DNA of 64,000 nucleotides, from positions 496,001 to 560,000 of the forward strand of contig NZ_FNVA01000002.1 in the NCBI RefSeq assembly GCF_900108185.1, read 5' to 3'. The position numbers were made by a program, and so were the translations under genes. A model generated the notes under the pieces. The model saw nothing but the letters and a program-made list of their open reading frames with translations. It ran no database searches and was not told where the DNA came from. Source of the stretch: Bryocella elongata. Its GTDB lineage: Bacteria > Acidobacteriota > Terriglobia > Terriglobales > Acidobacteriaceae. Of the stretch, positions 1-8,771 are shown one piece after another (the first letter of the stretch is position 1; each line of letters begins with the position of its first letter).

Positions 1-627
1 GAAGTTCAGGCTGCTGCAGCTCCGATTCCTGTCATCACGGCTCCGGTCGCGCATGCCGCGGTTGCAGCGGCTCAGCCTTCTGCGCCATTCGCCACCACCG
101 CGCAGGCGCCTGTGGCGCAGGCACCTGTGGCGCAGGCTCCCATGACTCCGGCTCCCATGGCTCCGGCCGCGCCGACCTTCCCGGCCGCGCTCTCCAGCGC
201 CATGCACTCCGCTGGTTCGGGCGCGATCCCCATGCAGGAGCCTGCTCCGGGCTATTTTGAACCACGCGGAACTCCGCGCCAGGCCGCTCCGACCCTCAAC
301 TTTGAGGATCCCCAGCCGCCGCGTCCACGTTCCCTCGAAGCGCACCAGCCCCCCAGCGCGCCGCGCATCGCAGCCCCTGGCTCCTACGTGCCTTCGGCCT
401 CGGCTGTGCCGCAGCCGGAGCTGGTCCCCGTACCGGCGTCGGTCTTCGACGACGACTTCTTCCGCAAGCCCAACGAGGAGCTGCGCGACAATCCTGAAAA
501 GGTGACGCCGCCCGAGTCCGCGTGGCCGGAAGCCCGTATCCCAAGTTTCGCGGGGTATGCGCCTGATTCTGGAGACCATAACGACGACGAGCTGGAGATT
601 CCTGCCTTTCTGAGGCGTAACCCATAG
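1..627 (+). CDS. ftsZ: Cell division protein FtsZ, C-terminal part (5' end outside window)
   Basis: The reading frame is open from base 1, so the gene begins upstream. What is visible is a long Ala/Pro-rich, low-complexity stretch followed by an acidic tail ending in ELEIPAFLRRNP. That ending matches the conserved FtsZ C-terminal peptide (D/E-IPAFLRR), which in FtsZ binds FtsA/ZipA-type membrane anchors; the Ala/Pro-rich part would be the disordered linker between the GTPase and this peptide. The linker seen here exceeds 190 residues, longer than in E. coli. The GTPase domain itself is not in the window, so the call rests on the terminal peptide and on the next gene being a peptidoglycan transpeptidase. 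Confidence 0.85.
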   Translation, partial: EVQAAAAPIPVITAPVAHAAVAAAQPSAPFATTAQAPVAQAPVAQAPMTPAPMAPAAPTFPAALSSAMHSAGSGAIPMQEPAPGYFEPRGTPRQAAPTLNFEDPQPPRPRSLEAHQPPSAPRIAAPGSYVPSASAVPQPELVPVPASVFDDDFFRKPNEELRDNPEKVTPPESAWPEARIPSFAGYAPDSGDHNDDELEIPAFLRRNP

Positions 628-771
628 TGGTATTGCTCCCCAGCGATTTGTTCCAGGAAGCTACAGCGCTGCAAGGAATGCGCCGATAAGTGGGGAGAGT
701 TTCAACCTCACACCTTCAGGCGGAGGACGATTCGTCGTTCTCTGCCGCACCGGGAGGGTCTTTTTAGGCTC

Positions 772-2118
772 ATGACACACCAGCCCTTTTCCAGAATGTT
801 CCGGCGCCTCGCAACGGCAACCGCGCTGACGCTGCTTTCGGCGGCGACCGCCTTTGCCGGCACGACGGTACACCACCGCGCCGCGGCGAAGGAGCGCAGC
901 TCCGGCCGGGTAAGCTCCCACGTGGCTCCCACGGCGCACTCACGCCACGCGGCTGCCGCGCATACGGCTGCTTCCCGCACTTCGAGGGTTCCTGCGGAGA
1001 GAGCTTCGGCGGGTCGCCGCACGGTGCATGGCCGTGCCGCTGCTGTCCCCGTCGTCACCCGGCGCCACTATTATGGCGAACGCTTCACGGCCTCCAGCTT
1101 CGCCGATACGTCCTCGGTCACGGCCGGGGACGTCACCGCCGGTGAGGATCCGGTGGTGCGCGCCGCAGCCATTGAGGCGCTCGGCAACATGAACGGCACC
1201 GTCGTCGCGATCGATCCCTCGAGCGGCCGGATTCTGGCGATGGTGAACCAGAAGCTGGCGCTGAGCTCTGGCGCGGAGCCCTGCTCGACCATCAAGGTCG
1301 CCGTGGCGCTCTCGGCGCTGAAGGAAGGCCTGGTCAAGGCCGATACCCCGGTGAATCTCGGCGGCCACTACTCGCTGGATCTCACCCATGCGCTCGCGAA
1401 GAGCGTGAACCTGTACTTCGAGGTGCTGGGGCGCGCGATGGGCTTCGAGCGCGTGAAGCACTACGCGAACCAGTTTGGCCTGGGCGAGCTGGCGGGCTAC
1501 AACATCCCCGGCGAGCAGCTGGGAACCTATCCCGACAACGAGCTTCCGCAGGCGCAGGGTGGTGTGGGCCGCATGTGTTCCTTCGGCGAGAGCATCTCCA
1601 TGACGCCGCTGCAGCTGGGCGCGCTGGTCTCGGCGATCGCCAACGGCGGCACGCTCTATTACCTCCAGCACCCCACCAGCCCGGACGAGCTGACCGCCTT
1701 TGAGCCCAAGGTGAAGCGGCTGCTCGACATCAAGGACGTCATTCCTGAGATCCTGCCCGGCATGCAGGGTGCGGTGAACTTCTCTAACGGGACTGCCCGT
1801 TCCCTGCGCGCCAACTTCCAGCAGTTCCCGGTCTTCGGCAAGACGGGCACGTGCTCCAACAACGGCACGCGCTTCGGATGGTTCGTGAGCTATGGCGATG
1901 CTCCCACCGGGCGCATCGTCACGGTGATCTTCCTCGAAGGCGGCAGGCCGACGTTTGGTCCCAAGGCTGCGGAGCTGACCGGAGAGTTCTATCGCGCGAT
2001 GTACGAGAAGAACTACTTCGCTCCCAAGACCGAACCGGCGACGACGGCCTCCGGGGCGACGAACTCGGCATCGCGGACGGCAGCTGCGGCTCTGGCCGCT
2101 GCGCACCCGGGACGGTAG
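772..2118 (+). CDS. Penicillin-binding protein, stand-alone transpeptidase domain
   Basis: 448 residues. An N-terminal signal peptide (residues about 10-30, ending near AFA) is followed by a His/Arg/Ala-rich linker to about residue 105 and then one transpeptidase domain. The three active-site motifs are visible: S172-T-I-K175, S211-V-N213 and K357-T-G359. This domain acylates on the serine to cross-link peptidoglycan and is the beta-lactam target. The protein has neither a glycosyltransferase domain nor an obvious PBP dimerisation domain, so it is shorter than FtsI-type PBP2/3. It lies 144 bp after ftsZ on the same strand, fitting a role in septal wall synthesis. A class D beta-lactamase-like role is an alternative, but position favours a PBP. 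Confidence 0.85.
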   Translation: MTHQPFSRMFRRLATATALTLLSAATAFAGTTVHHRAAAKERSSGRVSSHVAPTAHSRHAAAAHTAASRTSRVPAERASAGRRTVHGRAAAVPVVTRRHYYGERFTASSFADTSSVTAGDVTAGEDPVVRAAAIEALGNMNGTVVAIDPSSGRILAMVNQKLALSSGAEPCSTIKVAVALSALKEGLVKADTPVNLGGHYSLDLTHALAKSVNLYFEVLGRAMGFERVKHYANQFGLGELAGYNIPGEQLGTYPDNELPQAQGGVGRMCSFGESISMTPLQLGALVSAIANGGTLYYLQHPTSPDELTAFEPKVKRLLDIKDVIPEILPGMQGAVNFSNGTARSLRANFQQFPVFGKTGTCSNNGTRFGWFVSYGDAPTGRIVTVIFLEGGRPTFGPKAAELTGEFYRAMYEKNYFAPKTEPATTASGATNSASRTAAAALAAAHPGR

Positions 2119-2286
2119 GGAAGAGCTTTTGGGGCAGCCGCTTCGCGGATAGCTTTCGCGATAGCGGCTACGCCGTTAGAGCGGAACGGATAGATTGCGA
2201 TCTTTGGGTGTCCCGGGTCCGGACCTTCGGACACGGGTTTCCATTTCTGCGGGCAATCCTCAACTTCAACTGTCTACTGTCTGTTC

Positions 2287-3858
2287 CTACCAGGCTCCCT
2301 GCTTGCCTCCGTACGACCACACCATGCCCAGCGTGACGACATCCTGGTGGTTGGAGGGCGTATTGTTCGGTCCTTGCAGGAAGTACTTCGTGTTGGACCA
2401 GTCGCGCCTGTACTCGAGGAAGCCCACGAAACCATCCGCGAAGTTGTACTTGTAGGCGATCGTCGCTTCCTTCAACGCCTGCGAGGCGTTGGAGAAGAGC
2501 CCGTTGCGGTCGCTCAGGTACTCGCCTCGAATCGCCAGTGAAGCCCTGGGGTCGAACTGGTACTGCGCATAGGCAGCGCCACCGTCGACGTGCGACGGCG
2601 CCGCCGACTCGCCCGGTCCGGCGTTACGCCACTTGCGCGAGATGAAGTAGTCGCCCTCGCCAACGAGCAGCAGCTTCGGCGTCGCCTGGAAGGCAACGTA
2701 GTTGTCGATGATGTGGGTCCGGCCGTTCGGCGCAGGATTGATGGGGGTGTAGCACAGGCCCGGCTGCACGGGGAGCGTGCAGCTCGTGGACGCGACCGAA
2801 TCCGGGTTTTCCTGCCCGAGATAGTAGTTCGAAGTCCACGAGATCTTCCTGGTCGGGGAGTAGGAGAAGCCGAAGAGCTCGTCCTTGAAGCTGTTGGTGG
2901 GCTCCGTCTGGTTGGTGCCGTTGACCATCCAGTAGTTGACGGAGAGCTTGTCGTTGAAGGCGTAGTTGGCGCGCAGACCCGCATGGTAGAAGGGCAGGAA
3001 GTTGAAGAAGAAGGCGCGGCTGTACTGCATCTGGTCCTTGGAGTAGTTGCCTTCGTAGCCGAGCGAACTGGCCCACTTGCCCACGTCCACGGTCACACCC
3101 TTGCCTGCCGGGATGACGTATCGTCCGTAGGCCTGGAAGAGGTTGCGCCAGAGGTCAGGGCGGCCCTCATTGGCCGGGCTGCCCTGAAGCGTTGCCGTCG
3201 CCTGGCCGTACTGGAGATCGAGCCGCAGGCCGTAGCGCCGTCCTGCTGCGAGGTCCGGAAGCAGCTCATACATCACGTCGGCCTGGTTGATCCCGTAGAC
3301 GTCGTCCAGCACATCGTAGGCGTGCAGGTAGTTCACGCGGCCCACGGACTGGTTGGCGTTGTAGCCGATGTAGGTATCGATCAGCAGGTTGATCGTGGAG
3401 CCGTTGGGAAGCATCAGCAGCGAAGAGGCGGGTACCGAGCTGGCAGCGGTCTGAACGACGGGCGTTGCCGTGGCCGGTGCGGCAGCGGAGGCAACTGAGC
3501 TGCTTGTGCTTGCGGGGCCGGCGCTCGTGGGTGCGGCTGGCGCGGAAGCTGGCGCCGCCGTCGAGGCCGCCAGCACGGCCGGTGCAGCTGGCGCCACGGG
3601 GGCTCCCGCCGCATGTGCCCTCTCCGCCGCCAGCAGCGCCCTCACCTCGTTCAGGTCGGCCTGCATCTGGTCGATGCGGTGTTCGAGCACGCTGATCCGG
3701 TCCGGCTCGGACTGGGCGGCTGCCGGGGCCTGGGCCGCGGCTGTCAAACTCATGGCTGTCAGAGCGAGCAGCCCGGCGCTCAGAGCGCAGCGGCAGAAAA
3801 AGCTGTGCAGCTTCTGCTGCATCTCACATAAAGACAAGGTCATCGGCTGGGGGGACAT
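2287..3858 (-). CDS. Outer-membrane beta-barrel porin, OmpL-like (Bbp2 family)
   Basis: 523 residues from the chosen ATG at 3858, which has GAGGAG four bases upstream; a GTG ten codons earlier (3888) is possible but lacks such a site. A signal peptide ends about residue 42 (SLTAAAQA). A short coiled coil follows (DRISVLEHRIDQMQADLNEV) with an Ala/Pro/Ser-rich linker, then a barrel of alternating aromatic and polar strands with typical Bbp2 wording (DTYIGYNANQ, VDVGKWASSLGYEGNYSKDQ, FFFNFLPFYHAGLRANYAFN). It ends in Trp, close to the aromatic terminus used for outer-membrane assembly. Predicted role is diffusion of small solutes across the outer membrane; substrate unknown. Convergent with the transpeptidase gene and divergent from nnr. 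Confidence 0.85.
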   Translation of the reverse strand: MSPQPMTLSLCEMQQKLHSFFCRCALSAGLLALTAMSLTAAAQAPAAAQSEPDRISVLEHRIDQMQADLNEVRALLAAERAHAAGAPVAPAAPAVLAASTAAPASAPAAPTSAGPASTSSSVASAAAPATATPVVQTAASSVPASSLLMLPNGSTINLLIDTYIGYNANQSVGRVNYLHAYDVLDDVYGINQADVMYELLPDLAAGRRYGLRLDLQYGQATATLQGSPANEGRPDLWRNLFQAYGRYVIPAGKGVTVDVGKWASSLGYEGNYSKDQMQYSRAFFFNFLPFYHAGLRANYAFNDKLSVNYWMVNGTNQTEPTNSFKDELFGFSYSPTRKISWTSNYYLGQENPDSVASTSCTLPVQPGLCYTPINPAPNGRTHIIDNYVAFQATPKLLLVGEGDYFISRKWRNAGPGESAAPSHVDGGAAYAQYQFDPRASLAIRGEYLSDRNGLFSNASQALKEATIAYKYNFADGFVGFLEYRRDWSNTKYFLQGPNNTPSNHQDVVTLGMVWSYGGKQGAW

Positions 3859-4091
3859 GAAGCTCCTCGACGTCAACACAGTCGTCACAGTTCCCGTGTT
3901 CTATCGTCAGCAGGCGGGATCGGTGAAAGACTGTTCTCCGGAGTGACCTGTTTCAGATCACGCACCGGGCTGCGGCGCATGACCGCAGTGTCGATTACAG
4001 CAGCCAGTCCGCTAGGAAGCAGCTAAATTTTCGAGCTCAGAGAGCCCGGACGTACCCAAACCGCAACACCGACAAGCAAGGAAGCTCGAAG

Positions 4092-5804
4092 ATGAAGATC
4101 CTCTCTGCCCAGGACATGGCCGCCGCCGACAAGCGCGCCGTCGAAGACGGTACCCCGGTAGCGACACTGATGCACAACGCAGGAGCGGCCGTGGCGAAGT
4201 TCTGCCTGCGTCGCTGGCCCCAGGCGGGAGACGGCGGGGGAGTCATCGTCGCGCTCTGCGGCAAAGGCAATAACGGCGGCGATGGCGTGGTTGCCGCGCA
4301 GGAACTCGCACGGGCGGGCCGGACCGTCCGCATCGCTCTCCTTGGAGCTGAGACTGACGTGAAGGGCGATGCCGCGGCTGTACTGGGCGCAGCCCGCAAG
4401 CCGGGCGGACCCGAGTTTGTCGCAATCTCCGACGAGTCCGAGTTGCGCGCGGCGCTCGCGGACGCGACCCTCGTCCTGGACGCCATCGTCGGCACCGGCT
4501 TCAAGCCGCCTCTCCGGGGACTCGCGGCTACGGCTCGCGACCTTGTCGCTGCCTCCAGCGTGCCTGTCGTTGCCGTGGACCTGCCGAGCGGCTGGGATGC
4601 CAACGCGACCACCTTGCGCCAGGGCTCGGCCGACGACCCCGCCTCGCAGCCCTTTCGCGCGGACGCGGTTGTCACCTTCGCCGCACCCAAGCTCGCGCAT
4701 GTCTTTGGATTCCTGACGGTTGGCGGAAGCTCGAAGCCTGCCGACAACTTCGGTCCTGTCGTCGTTGCGGACATTGGGATTCCTGCCGCCGCCGTCCAGG
4801 CCTCCACGGGACTGTACTGGGGCGGATCCTCGAAGGCGATCTCCGAGGTCCCGCGCAGCATTGACGGCAACAAGGGACGGTTCGGCCACGTCCTGGTCGT
4901 TGGCGGAGCGCTGGGCAAGGCTGGGGCGCCGGCGATGGCCTCGCTCGCTGCGCTCCGTGCCGGAGCCGGGCTGGTCACCGCGGCTGTCCCGCGCGAGATT
5001 CTGCCGACAGTGGCCACCATCGCCCCGGAGCTGATGCTGACCCCGCTCGCGATGGCCTCCGACTTCGATGGGGCGGGTCTGGACTCGAGCCAGCTTCTCG
5101 GGGAGCCTCTGAAGGCCATGCTGATGGGAATCAACGTCCTGGCTGTCGGCCCGGGCCTTGGCCAGCAGGGCGAAACTCCTGAGTTCGTCCGCACGCTGCT
5201 GGAGCGAACCACCCTGCCGCTGGTGCTCGACGCCGATGGGCTCAATGCCATCGCCGCCGACATGGACAGCCTCCGCGAGGTTACGGAAGCTGCCCGCCGC
5301 GAGGGCAAGCCCCGCACGATCGTGCTCACGCCGCATCCCGGCGAGATGGCCCGCCTCACCGGCATGTCCGTTCGCGAGGTTGAGTCCGACCGCCTCGGCA
5401 TCGCCCGGCGTTTCGTGCGCGAGTATGGTGTCACGCTGGTGCTCAAGGGCTGGCGGACGCTCATCGTCAGCCCCGGCGGCCGCATCGCCCTGAATACCAG
5501 CGGCAACCCAGCCATGTCCAAGGGGGGAAGCGGCGATATCCTGACAGGGATCGTCGCCGCGATGCTGGCGCAGTATGCCGTGGACAAAGACGGCGCCGTG
5601 CCCGATCTGAACCGCGTCGCGCAGGCCGTCGAAGCTGCGGTCTACCTGCACGGCCTCGGCGGCGACTTCGCGACCCTCTCCCAGGACGAACACACCGTGC
5701 TGGCAACAGATACGGTGAACCACCTCGCCAACGCCTTCCGGGCGCGACTGACCGACGAGGACGGCTTCACCTGGATTACCGGCCTCGCCGGACGTAATCG
5801 CTGA
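4092..5804 (+). CDS. nnr: Bifunctional NAD(P)H-hydrate epimerase / ADP-dependent dehydratase
   Basis: 570 residues, the normal length of the fused enzyme. The N-terminal YjeF_N epimerase domain (about 1-225) has GKGNNGGDG at 57-65. The C-terminal ribokinase-like dehydratase has TPHPGEMARL and the signature NPAMSKGGSGDILTGI near its end. The enzyme repairs damaged nicotinamide cofactors: it epimerises R- and S-NAD(P)HX and dehydrates the S form back to NAD(P)H using ADP. It is cytoplasmic. The ATG at 4092 is preceded by AAGGAAG. tsaE starts 14 bp after its stop, the frequent nnr-tsaE arrangement, so the two are probably co-transcribed. Confidence 0.96.
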   Translation: MKILSAQDMAAADKRAVEDGTPVATLMHNAGAAVAKFCLRRWPQAGDGGGVIVALCGKGNNGGDGVVAAQELARAGRTVRIALLGAETDVKGDAAAVLGAARKPGGPEFVAISDESELRAALADATLVLDAIVGTGFKPPLRGLAATARDLVAASSVPVVAVDLPSGWDANATTLRQGSADDPASQPFRADAVVTFAAPKLAHVFGFLTVGGSSKPADNFGPVVVADIGIPAAAVQASTGLYWGGSSKAISEVPRSIDGNKGRFGHVLVVGGALGKAGAPAMASLAALRAGAGLVTAAVPREILPTVATIAPELMLTPLAMASDFDGAGLDSSQLLGEPLKAMLMGINVLAVGPGLGQQGETPEFVRTLLERTTLPLVLDADGLNAIAADMDSLREVTEAARREGKPRTIVLTPHPGEMARLTGMSVREVESDRLGIARRFVREYGVTLVLKGWRTLIVSPGGRIALNTSGNPAMSKGGSGDILTGIVAAMLAQYAVDKDGAVPDLNRVAQAVEAAVYLHGLGGDFATLSQDEHTVLATDTVNHLANAFRARLTDEDGFTWITGLAGRNR

Positions 5805-5818
5805 AAGGAACCCCAAGC

Positions 5819-6280
5819 ATGACGCCTTACACGCGCGAGAAGCGCCTGCGGACCCGCAGTGTCGCAGGAACCCACGCGCTCGCCGAGACCATTACCGAGA
5901 TCCTGCGCTCCACCGGCAAGGGGCCGCGGCTCGTCATTCTTACCGGCGAGCTGGGTACGGGCAAGACCACCCTGGTGCAGGGGATTGCCGCTACGCTGGG
6001 AGCATCGCAGGATGATGTCTCCAGCCCCACCTTCACGCTGCTGCACGAATATCCCACCACGAAGGCGCCGCTCGCCCACCTCGACCTTTACCGGCTGGAG
6101 AGCGACCGCGAGCTGGAGGGCATTGGCCTGTGGGACCTCGCCAGCCGCAGCGAAGATTCGCTGATCCTGGTCGAGTGGGGAGAGCGGTTTCCGTCGGTTG
6201 TGGAGCGCGCTGACGCGGAGATCACGATCAGCCATGGAGAAAACGACACCGAGCGGCTCTTCCTGGTTCGGTGGCGCTGA
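5819..6280 (+). CDS. tsaE: tRNA threonylcarbamoyladenosine biosynthesis ATPase TsaE
   Basis: 153 residues, typical for TsaE. Walker A GELGTGKT lies at 43-50, followed by the family signature SSPTFTLLHEYP and HLDLYRLES. TsaE is the ATPase that turns over the TsaB-TsaD complex during synthesis of t6A at position 37 of ANN-decoding tRNAs. The start has AAAGGA about ten bases upstream. It follows nnr by 14 bp and is the last gene of that plus-strand pair. Confidence 0.96.
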   Translation: MTPYTREKRLRTRSVAGTHALAETITEILRSTGKGPRLVILTGELGTGKTTLVQGIAATLGASQDDVSSPTFTLLHEYPTTKAPLAHLDLYRLESDRELEGIGLWDLASRSEDSLILVEWGERFPSVVERADAEITISHGENDTERLFLVRWR

Positions 6281-6440
6281 GAAAGCTTCCAACGAACTGA
6301 ATTCTCTCTCAGGCTCTGAATGCTGGTCCCGGGAAAGTTAGTTTGAGGTGGCAAACGGATCTGAATAAGCTAAGTCCGTACCCGGATGGGCATTTGCGAC
6401 TGCGCATTTCTCTTCTGGAGGCATCCTCGGTCTTAAACAG

Positions 6441-6470
6441 CGAAGGCCCTGTCATGAGACAGGGCCTTCG
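6441..6470 (-). terminator. Perfect 13-bp hairpin downstream of the 33-aa gene
   Basis: Two perfect 13-base arms (CGAAGGCCCTGTC and its complement) enclose a four-base loop ATGA. Read on the minus strand it starts 26 bases after the stop of the 33-residue ORF and is followed by CTGTTTAAG, a short T-rich stretch. It could also end transcripts arriving from tsaE on the plus strand, where ATTTGTTT follows. Stem quality is excellent; the tail is only moderate. Confidence 0.75.
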
Positions 6471-6496
6471 TTGCGATCGTATTTGTTTCGTTGGGC

Positions 6497-6598
6497 TTAC
6501 AGGGTGCGCCAGTTGGAGTTGGTGCGAGCGCGGATGCCGATGAAGCTGGGAACGAAAACGGTAGCTGCGGAAAAGAAGGCGATAGCAAGGGTATACAT
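6497..6598 (-). CDS. Small membrane peptide, 33 residues, unknown function
   Basis: Read on the minus strand from ATG 6598 to TAA 6497. The product starts MYTLAIAFFSAATVFVPSFI and ends in a polar tail rich in Arg, Thr and Asn. Residues 3-22 are hydrophobic enough for one membrane span, followed by a positive end (IRARTNSNWRTL), so a single-pass inner-membrane peptide is likely. AAAGGAG lies seven bases before the ATG, and a perfect hairpin follows the stop. Together, ribosome site, coherent hydrophobic reading frame and terminator make a real gene likely although it is very short. I do not recognise a family. Confidence 0.65.
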   Translation of the reverse strand: MYTLAIAFFSAATVFVPSFIGIRARTNSNWRTL

Positions 6599-7029
6599 AC
6601 GTGTTTCTCCTTTGGCGCGCGCAATGTGCGTCGGCGCCGAACCCATTCAGGGGTGGTAGTTAGGTGTCTTCAGCGCGGGCGGTTCTGAGGTCTTGACTCA
6701 GCCGTCTACACACACTGGCTCATTTTGTGGGTTCTGGATCGTGTGGCGCGTCCCCGATCGCGGGTCGCAGCGCACTATCTTCAGCTTTGAAGCCCAGATC
6801 CCTCGTACTAATAAGATCGTCCAATTGAAGGAAAGATTCAACTGTAATCGACCAACTTGACCGATATCCGAACTTCTTTTTTCAGATTTCCGGCCAAACT
6901 CAAACATCGTACATAAGCCAGTACGGAGCCCTCTGCGAGAAGGTTCCCTGCCCAGAAAGAAATTTTCGTATTTCTTTGTAACTTGTAATTCACACGCGTT
7001 GTTACACAGGCAGGCGGGGCGTAGTCGTG
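6599..7029. other. Intergenic region without recognised gene
   Basis: About 430 bases between the 33-residue ORF and the end of the methyltransferase gene, both on the minus strand. The part from about 6790 to 7000 is clearly more AT-rich than its surroundings and would hold the promoter of the small peptide gene. I see no convincing ORF, tRNA or riboswitch. Confidence 0.5.
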
Positions 7030-7950
7030 CTACGACTTTGCGCGCCGGCTGGCCAGTTTCGCCGGGCTCTTCCTGGCTGCAGCCTTTTTGGCCGGTGCTT
7101 TCCGGGCCACAGCCTTCTTTGCGGCGGCCTTCTTTGTGCCAGCAGCGGTCTTCTTCGCTGCTGCTGGCTTCCGGGCAGCTGTTTTCTTCAACGGCGCTGC
7201 CTTCGGGGTTTCGGGTTGTCCGACGAAGCGGTAGATCGCGCACAGCTCATCGCCCGTCGAGCCATATTCCTTCTGCTGGGCGATCTCTGCCATGTCGGCC
7301 TTGTGGTCCTCCGGTGACATGGGCACGTTGCCGAACCACACCCGCTCGAAGGAAGGATGCTTGTCCAGCCAGGCGTCGTGCTCGGTGTTGGCGTAGATCA
7401 GGTCGAACGGGTGGGGGTGCTCGGCGAGCGTCCGCTCCACGTGCGCCACGAACCGCTTCAGCATCGGCAGCTCAAAGGGATGGAAGAGAAACGCGAGCGA
7501 CGCGCCTACAGGAAGGGGATGCTTGGTCGCATCGTCCTGCACCAGCTTCAGGGGCGAAAGCTCATCGTTCTCGGGATGCTGTTCGAACTTCGCGATGTTG
7601 GCCTCTGCGACACGAGCCAGCCTGGGGCTGAGCTCGATGCCTTCCACGCGCAGGAACGGATACTGCGAGGCCACCAGCATGGCCCGGCCCTTGCCCGCAC
7701 CCACGTCCAGAAACACGGTGTGCTCGATCTCGTTTTCCGGCTCGGTGCGCGTCAGCCAGATGTCCAGCAGAGTGTGCAGGATGCTGGGAGCGATGCCGTA
7801 GTAGGCGGTCAGCTCCTCGACGACAGCCCCGGTACCGCGTGCGATCACCTGACCGGTCAGCAGGCCGGAGGTATCCGTCCCGAACTTGCGATCGAACGGA
7901 TGCATGACGGGAGTGGAGGCAGGCTGCTTCACCTCTCCCACGATACACAT
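7030..7950 (-). CDS. Class I SAM-dependent methyltransferase with histone-H1-like C-terminal tail
   Basis: 306 residues. The SAM-binding motif I is LDVGAGKGRA at 81-90, followed by the acidic end of strand 2 (GIELSP) and a Rossmann-like core to about 240. Residues 248-306 are different: a tail of Lys, Ala, Pro and Arg repeats such as KKTAARKPAAAKK and RKAPAKKAAARK, like histone H1 or bacterial AlgP/Hc1-like proteins. Such tails bind DNA or RNA non-specifically. The methylated substrate cannot be told from sequence. It is the last gene of the minus-strand run headed by ispA. The ATG at 7950 lacks a clear ribosome site; ATG at 7905 (MHPFDRKF) is an alternative. Confidence 0.75.
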   Translation of the reverse strand: MCIVGEVKQPASTPVMHPFDRKFGTDTSGLLTGQVIARGTGAVVEELTAYYGIAPSILHTLLDIWLTRTEPENEIEHTVFLDVGAGKGRAMLVASQYPFLRVEGIELSPRLARVAEANIAKFEQHPENDELSPLKLVQDDATKHPLPVGASLAFLFHPFELPMLKRFVAHVERTLAEHPHPFDLIYANTEHDAWLDKHPSFERVWFGNVPMSPEDHKADMAEIAQQKEYGSTGDELCAIYRFVGQPETPKAAPLKKTAARKPAAAKKTAAGTKKAAAKKAVARKAPAKKAAARKSPAKLASRRAKS

Positions 7951-7985
7951 GGAGTCTGTGGCTTAAGCGGGTTTGACAGCCGCCG

Positions 7986-8285
7986 TTACAGGATCGGGAA
8001 AAGTGCCGGCAATAACGTCACTTGGCTGCGGCTGATGGCTTCGATTCCGGCGAGCCGATTCTCGATCTGGGCGACCAGTTGCGCATTCTGGGCCTCGTCG
8101 CTCCCCGGTGCGGTGATGGACACATGCGCGATGAACTTCTGCGGGACGCCAGGGATGCCGGAGCCAGGTGCCTCGAGGTCGCGCGTGACCTCCACGCCGC
8201 GCACCATCTTCAAGTCGACGATGTTGCGGCGCAGGACGGGGTGGAAGCAGTCGCGGAGCGCATTGAGCAGGGCTACTTCGTTCAT
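7986..8285 (-). CDS. MIP18/DUF59-like small protein
   Basis: 99 residues. The sequence begins with a helix LLNALRDCFHP followed by RRNIVDLKMVRGVEV, which fits the MIP18/DUF59 fold found alone and at the N terminus of Mrp/ApbC. Members take part in iron-sulfur cluster maturation or phenylacetate degradation. The usual DPE motif is replaced by FHPVL, so the exact role is uncertain. It lies 13 bp after the upstream membrane-anchored protein gene and 35 bp before the methyltransferase gene, in one transcription unit. Confidence 0.65.
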   Translation of the reverse strand: MNEVALLNALRDCFHPVLRRNIVDLKMVRGVEVTRDLEAPGSGIPGVPQKFIAHVSITAPGSDEAQNAQLVAQIENRLAGIEAISRSQVTLLPALFPIL

Positions 8286-8298
8286 GGTCTGCGCGTGG

Positions 8299-8715
8299 CT
8301 ACTGTGCTGTGGTGTCGAGGTGGAACTGCACGCAGCCGTTCAGGTGGCGCTCGCTGCGGTTCTTCCACGTGATGTCATTGCCGGGGTGCAGCTTGCCCTG
8401 GCGATAGAACTGGAGCCAGGTCTGGCAGCCCTTCACGTCGGTGGTGGCGGCCTCGGCGGGAGCGGCGGCGATCCTGGCCTGGAGAGCTTTCATCGCGGGA
8501 AGGAACTGATCGTCCGGAGCGTCGCGCAGATCCACGGCGAGGTCGAAGGCCGTCCACGCCGGGGTATTCACGCGGGCAGCCGTGTTCACCACCGGAGCAG
8601 GAGCTGCGGGGATGGCCTGTTGATCGGACTTCACGCGGTGATACCGCACGACGTTCCACACAAACAGACCGAGGATGACAGCAAGAAGGATGAAGTGACG
8701 CGGACGCAGGGACAT
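8299..8715 (-). CDS. Membrane-anchored hypothetical protein
   Basis: 138 residues. One hydrophobic segment at about 8-23 (FILLAVILGLFVWNVV) is followed by an Ala/Pro-rich spacer and a small soluble domain with two cysteines (KGCQTWLQFYRQGK and LNGCVQF) that could form a disulfide outside the cytoplasm. No family recognised. It sits between ispA (56 bp) and the DUF59-like gene (13 bp), so it is probably co-transcribed. Confidence 0.6.
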   Translation of the reverse strand: MSLRPRHFILLAVILGLFVWNVVRYHRVKSDQQAIPAAPAPVVNTAARVNTPAWTAFDLAVDLRDAPDDQFLPAMKALQARIAAAPAEAATTDVKGCQTWLQFYRQGKLHPGNDITWKNRSERHLNGCVQFHLDTTAQ

Positions 8716-8771
8716 AAGGGCCAGTGAGTAGAGGGCAGTGAATAGTGAGTAGTGAGTCGTGAAGAAAGGCG

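Noticed and set aside
4023-5816. Minus-strand ORF of 597 codons
   Set aside because: Antisense to nnr, no ribosome site and no recognisable domain.
8716-8771. Short direct repeats of AGTGAGTAGTGA type
   Set aside because: Only a few imperfect heptamers in 50 bases, too little to call a repeat element.
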